Assembly (NCBI RefSeq): GCF_000972845.2
Contig: NC_040033.1
Coordinates: forward strand, 6,408,726 to 6,472,725
Source: Larimichthys crocea
Lineage: Eukaryota > Chordata > Actinopteri > Sciaenidae
Reading direction: 5' to 3'
DNA: 64,000 nucleotides
The position numbers were made by a program, and so were the translations under genes. Of this stretch, positions 62,935 through 64,000 are shown piece after piece (position 1 is the first letter of the stretch; each line of letters starts with the position of its first letter). The notes below the pieces were generated by a model, which was not told where the DNA came from, did no database searches, and was given only the letters and a program-made list of their open reading frames with translations.

Positions 62935-63235
62935 TAGTAGTGAAACCATTTAGAAATACTCCATTGCAAGTAGAGTCCTGCATTCAAAATTATTTTTGAA
63001 TATTATCAGCAACGTGCACTATAATGCATTAAAATACTCATTATTAATGATGGAAGAAGTATACAGATGTTAAAATGCTTCAAGTCCAAAACATTACTCA
63101 AGTAAAAGTATTTAAGTATTATCAGCCAATATTATATGAAGTACCAAAAGTCAAAGTACTCACTCTGCAGTACAATTCTCCCTGCCAGTGTTTTACTACT
63201 ATGTCTGATGTTTTTGGATTATTATTACTACATTA
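62935..63235. repeat. Teleost 'aagtaaaagtact' dispersed repeat
   Basis: Phrases such as aatactccattgcaagtaga, tgcattcaaaat and ctcaagtaaaagtatttaag mark a very common fish repeat. The same family occurs at about 110-240 and, in the other orientation, at 8085-8560. Confidence 0.65.
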
Positions 63236-63798
63236 TTACTACATTATTATTACTGCATTATGTTGAATACTTCAGTCTACAGTCTGTACATTAATCAACT
63301 TCACATATTATTTTAACATGCAGTGATGCACAGAGCTTTTGAAACACCTGACTCTTTGGTAATGTTGGCAATTTCAGTTTTATCATTTTATTAATATATA
63401 CCAGTATTTATGTATCAGTATATATTCGATTTTTTTCAATATTTGATTGCTATTAACGATGCAAAAGTAAGCAGCAACTGTTATCTTCTGTGTTGTGTTT
63501 TATAATAAAAAAGTACGTAAAATATTTAAAAAGTAACAAACTATTGATAAATGTGTTGGAGTAGGGATTACAATGTTCGTTTAAGCACGGAGTACCTGAA
63601 ACTGTACTCAAATAAAGTACTAATTATACTTAGTTACTGTCCTCTGCACCACTGAAGGTATTTCCATCATGAATTCCACAAAAAAAAAAACATCACATGA
63701 AAGGAGGAAAAGCCAAGGGGGGGGGGCTCACCAAAGAACATTGACACTACGTAGGCAAAAGAAGAAAGGGAGTGCAGAAGTTAGGTGTGACGATGCTC

Positions 63799-63910
63799 GG
63801 GGGGGGGGGGAGGGGGGGGGGGGGGGAGGGGGGGGGGCAGCAGGGCAAGTAGTGGGGGATGTGATGGGGGGGGGGTAGGGGGAGGATGGTGGTGGCCGGG
63901 GGGGGGGGGG
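63799..63910. repeat. G-homopolymer tract
   Basis: About 110 bp made almost entirely of G runs of up to 15 broken by single A or T bases and a short non-G patch (63838-63860). Could form G-quadruplexes, but is as likely a sequencing or assembly problem given the duplication beside it. Confidence 0.9.
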
Positions 63911-64000
63911 AAAAAAGTCAAAGTACTACCCTCTGCAGTACAATTCCTATTCATCGCCCTGCAAGTGTTTTACTACTAATGGTCTGATGTTTTTTTGGAT
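63911..64000. repeat. Second copy of the 63146-63230 segment
   Basis: aaaagtcaaagtact, ctctgcagtacaattc, gtgttttactacta and gtctgatgtttttt recur in the same order as at 63146-63230, with small insertions. Runs off the window end. Confidence 0.85.

Noticed and set aside
1..64000. CRISPR arrays, operons, phage or plasmid functions
   Set aside because: No regularly spaced identical repeats or dense coding; the window is intron-containing animal DNA.

Overview
The window looks like nuclear DNA from a ray-finned (teleost) fish. The evidence is one vertebrate-type split gene with GT-AG introns, many short decayed repeats whose sequences I recognise as common in teleost genomes, and long CA/TG microsatellites. 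Nothing points to a bacterial, plasmid or viral origin. Species cannot be determined from the sequence.

The only gene I can establish is on the minus strand: TMX3, an ER membrane protein disulfide isomerase. I placed 16 coding exons between 61461 (start ATG) and 33781 (stop TAA). Every intron obeys GT-AG on the minus strand, and the phases join into a single open frame of 1371 nt (456 residues plus stop). The product has a signal peptide, a thioredoxin a-type domain with a CGYC active site, two further thioredoxin-like regions, one membrane helix and a very acidic cytosolic tail ending KKTD. The promoter side (about 61462-61560) carries a perfect NRF-1 palindrome and an inverted CCAAT box. 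A long 3' UTR may run down to a poly(A) signal near 31166.

Region by region: 1-31160 lies downstream of TMX3 and has no gene I can support. It holds repeats (TTAA-flanked MITEs, two hairpin MITEs, a 0.93 kb terminal-inverted-repeat element, two inverted copies of a ~430 bp repeat, a tRNA-derived SINE, LINE-type tails) separated by unique-looking DNA that may contain regulatory elements. 31160-61560 is TMX3. Its introns carry a decayed Tc1-like transposon split by a LINE tail with an 11 bp target-site duplication, and a 0.65 kb hAT-like non-autonomous element. 61560-64000 is AT-rich upstream DNA with a degenerate ~240 bp tandem repeat, a LINE tail, duplicated repeat segments and a G-homopolymer tract that may be a sequencing or assembly artefact.

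I found no evidence of a previously undescribed biological system. The most useful observations are the complete TMX3 model with its CGYC (not CGHC) active site and acidic tail, and the transposon insertion history.
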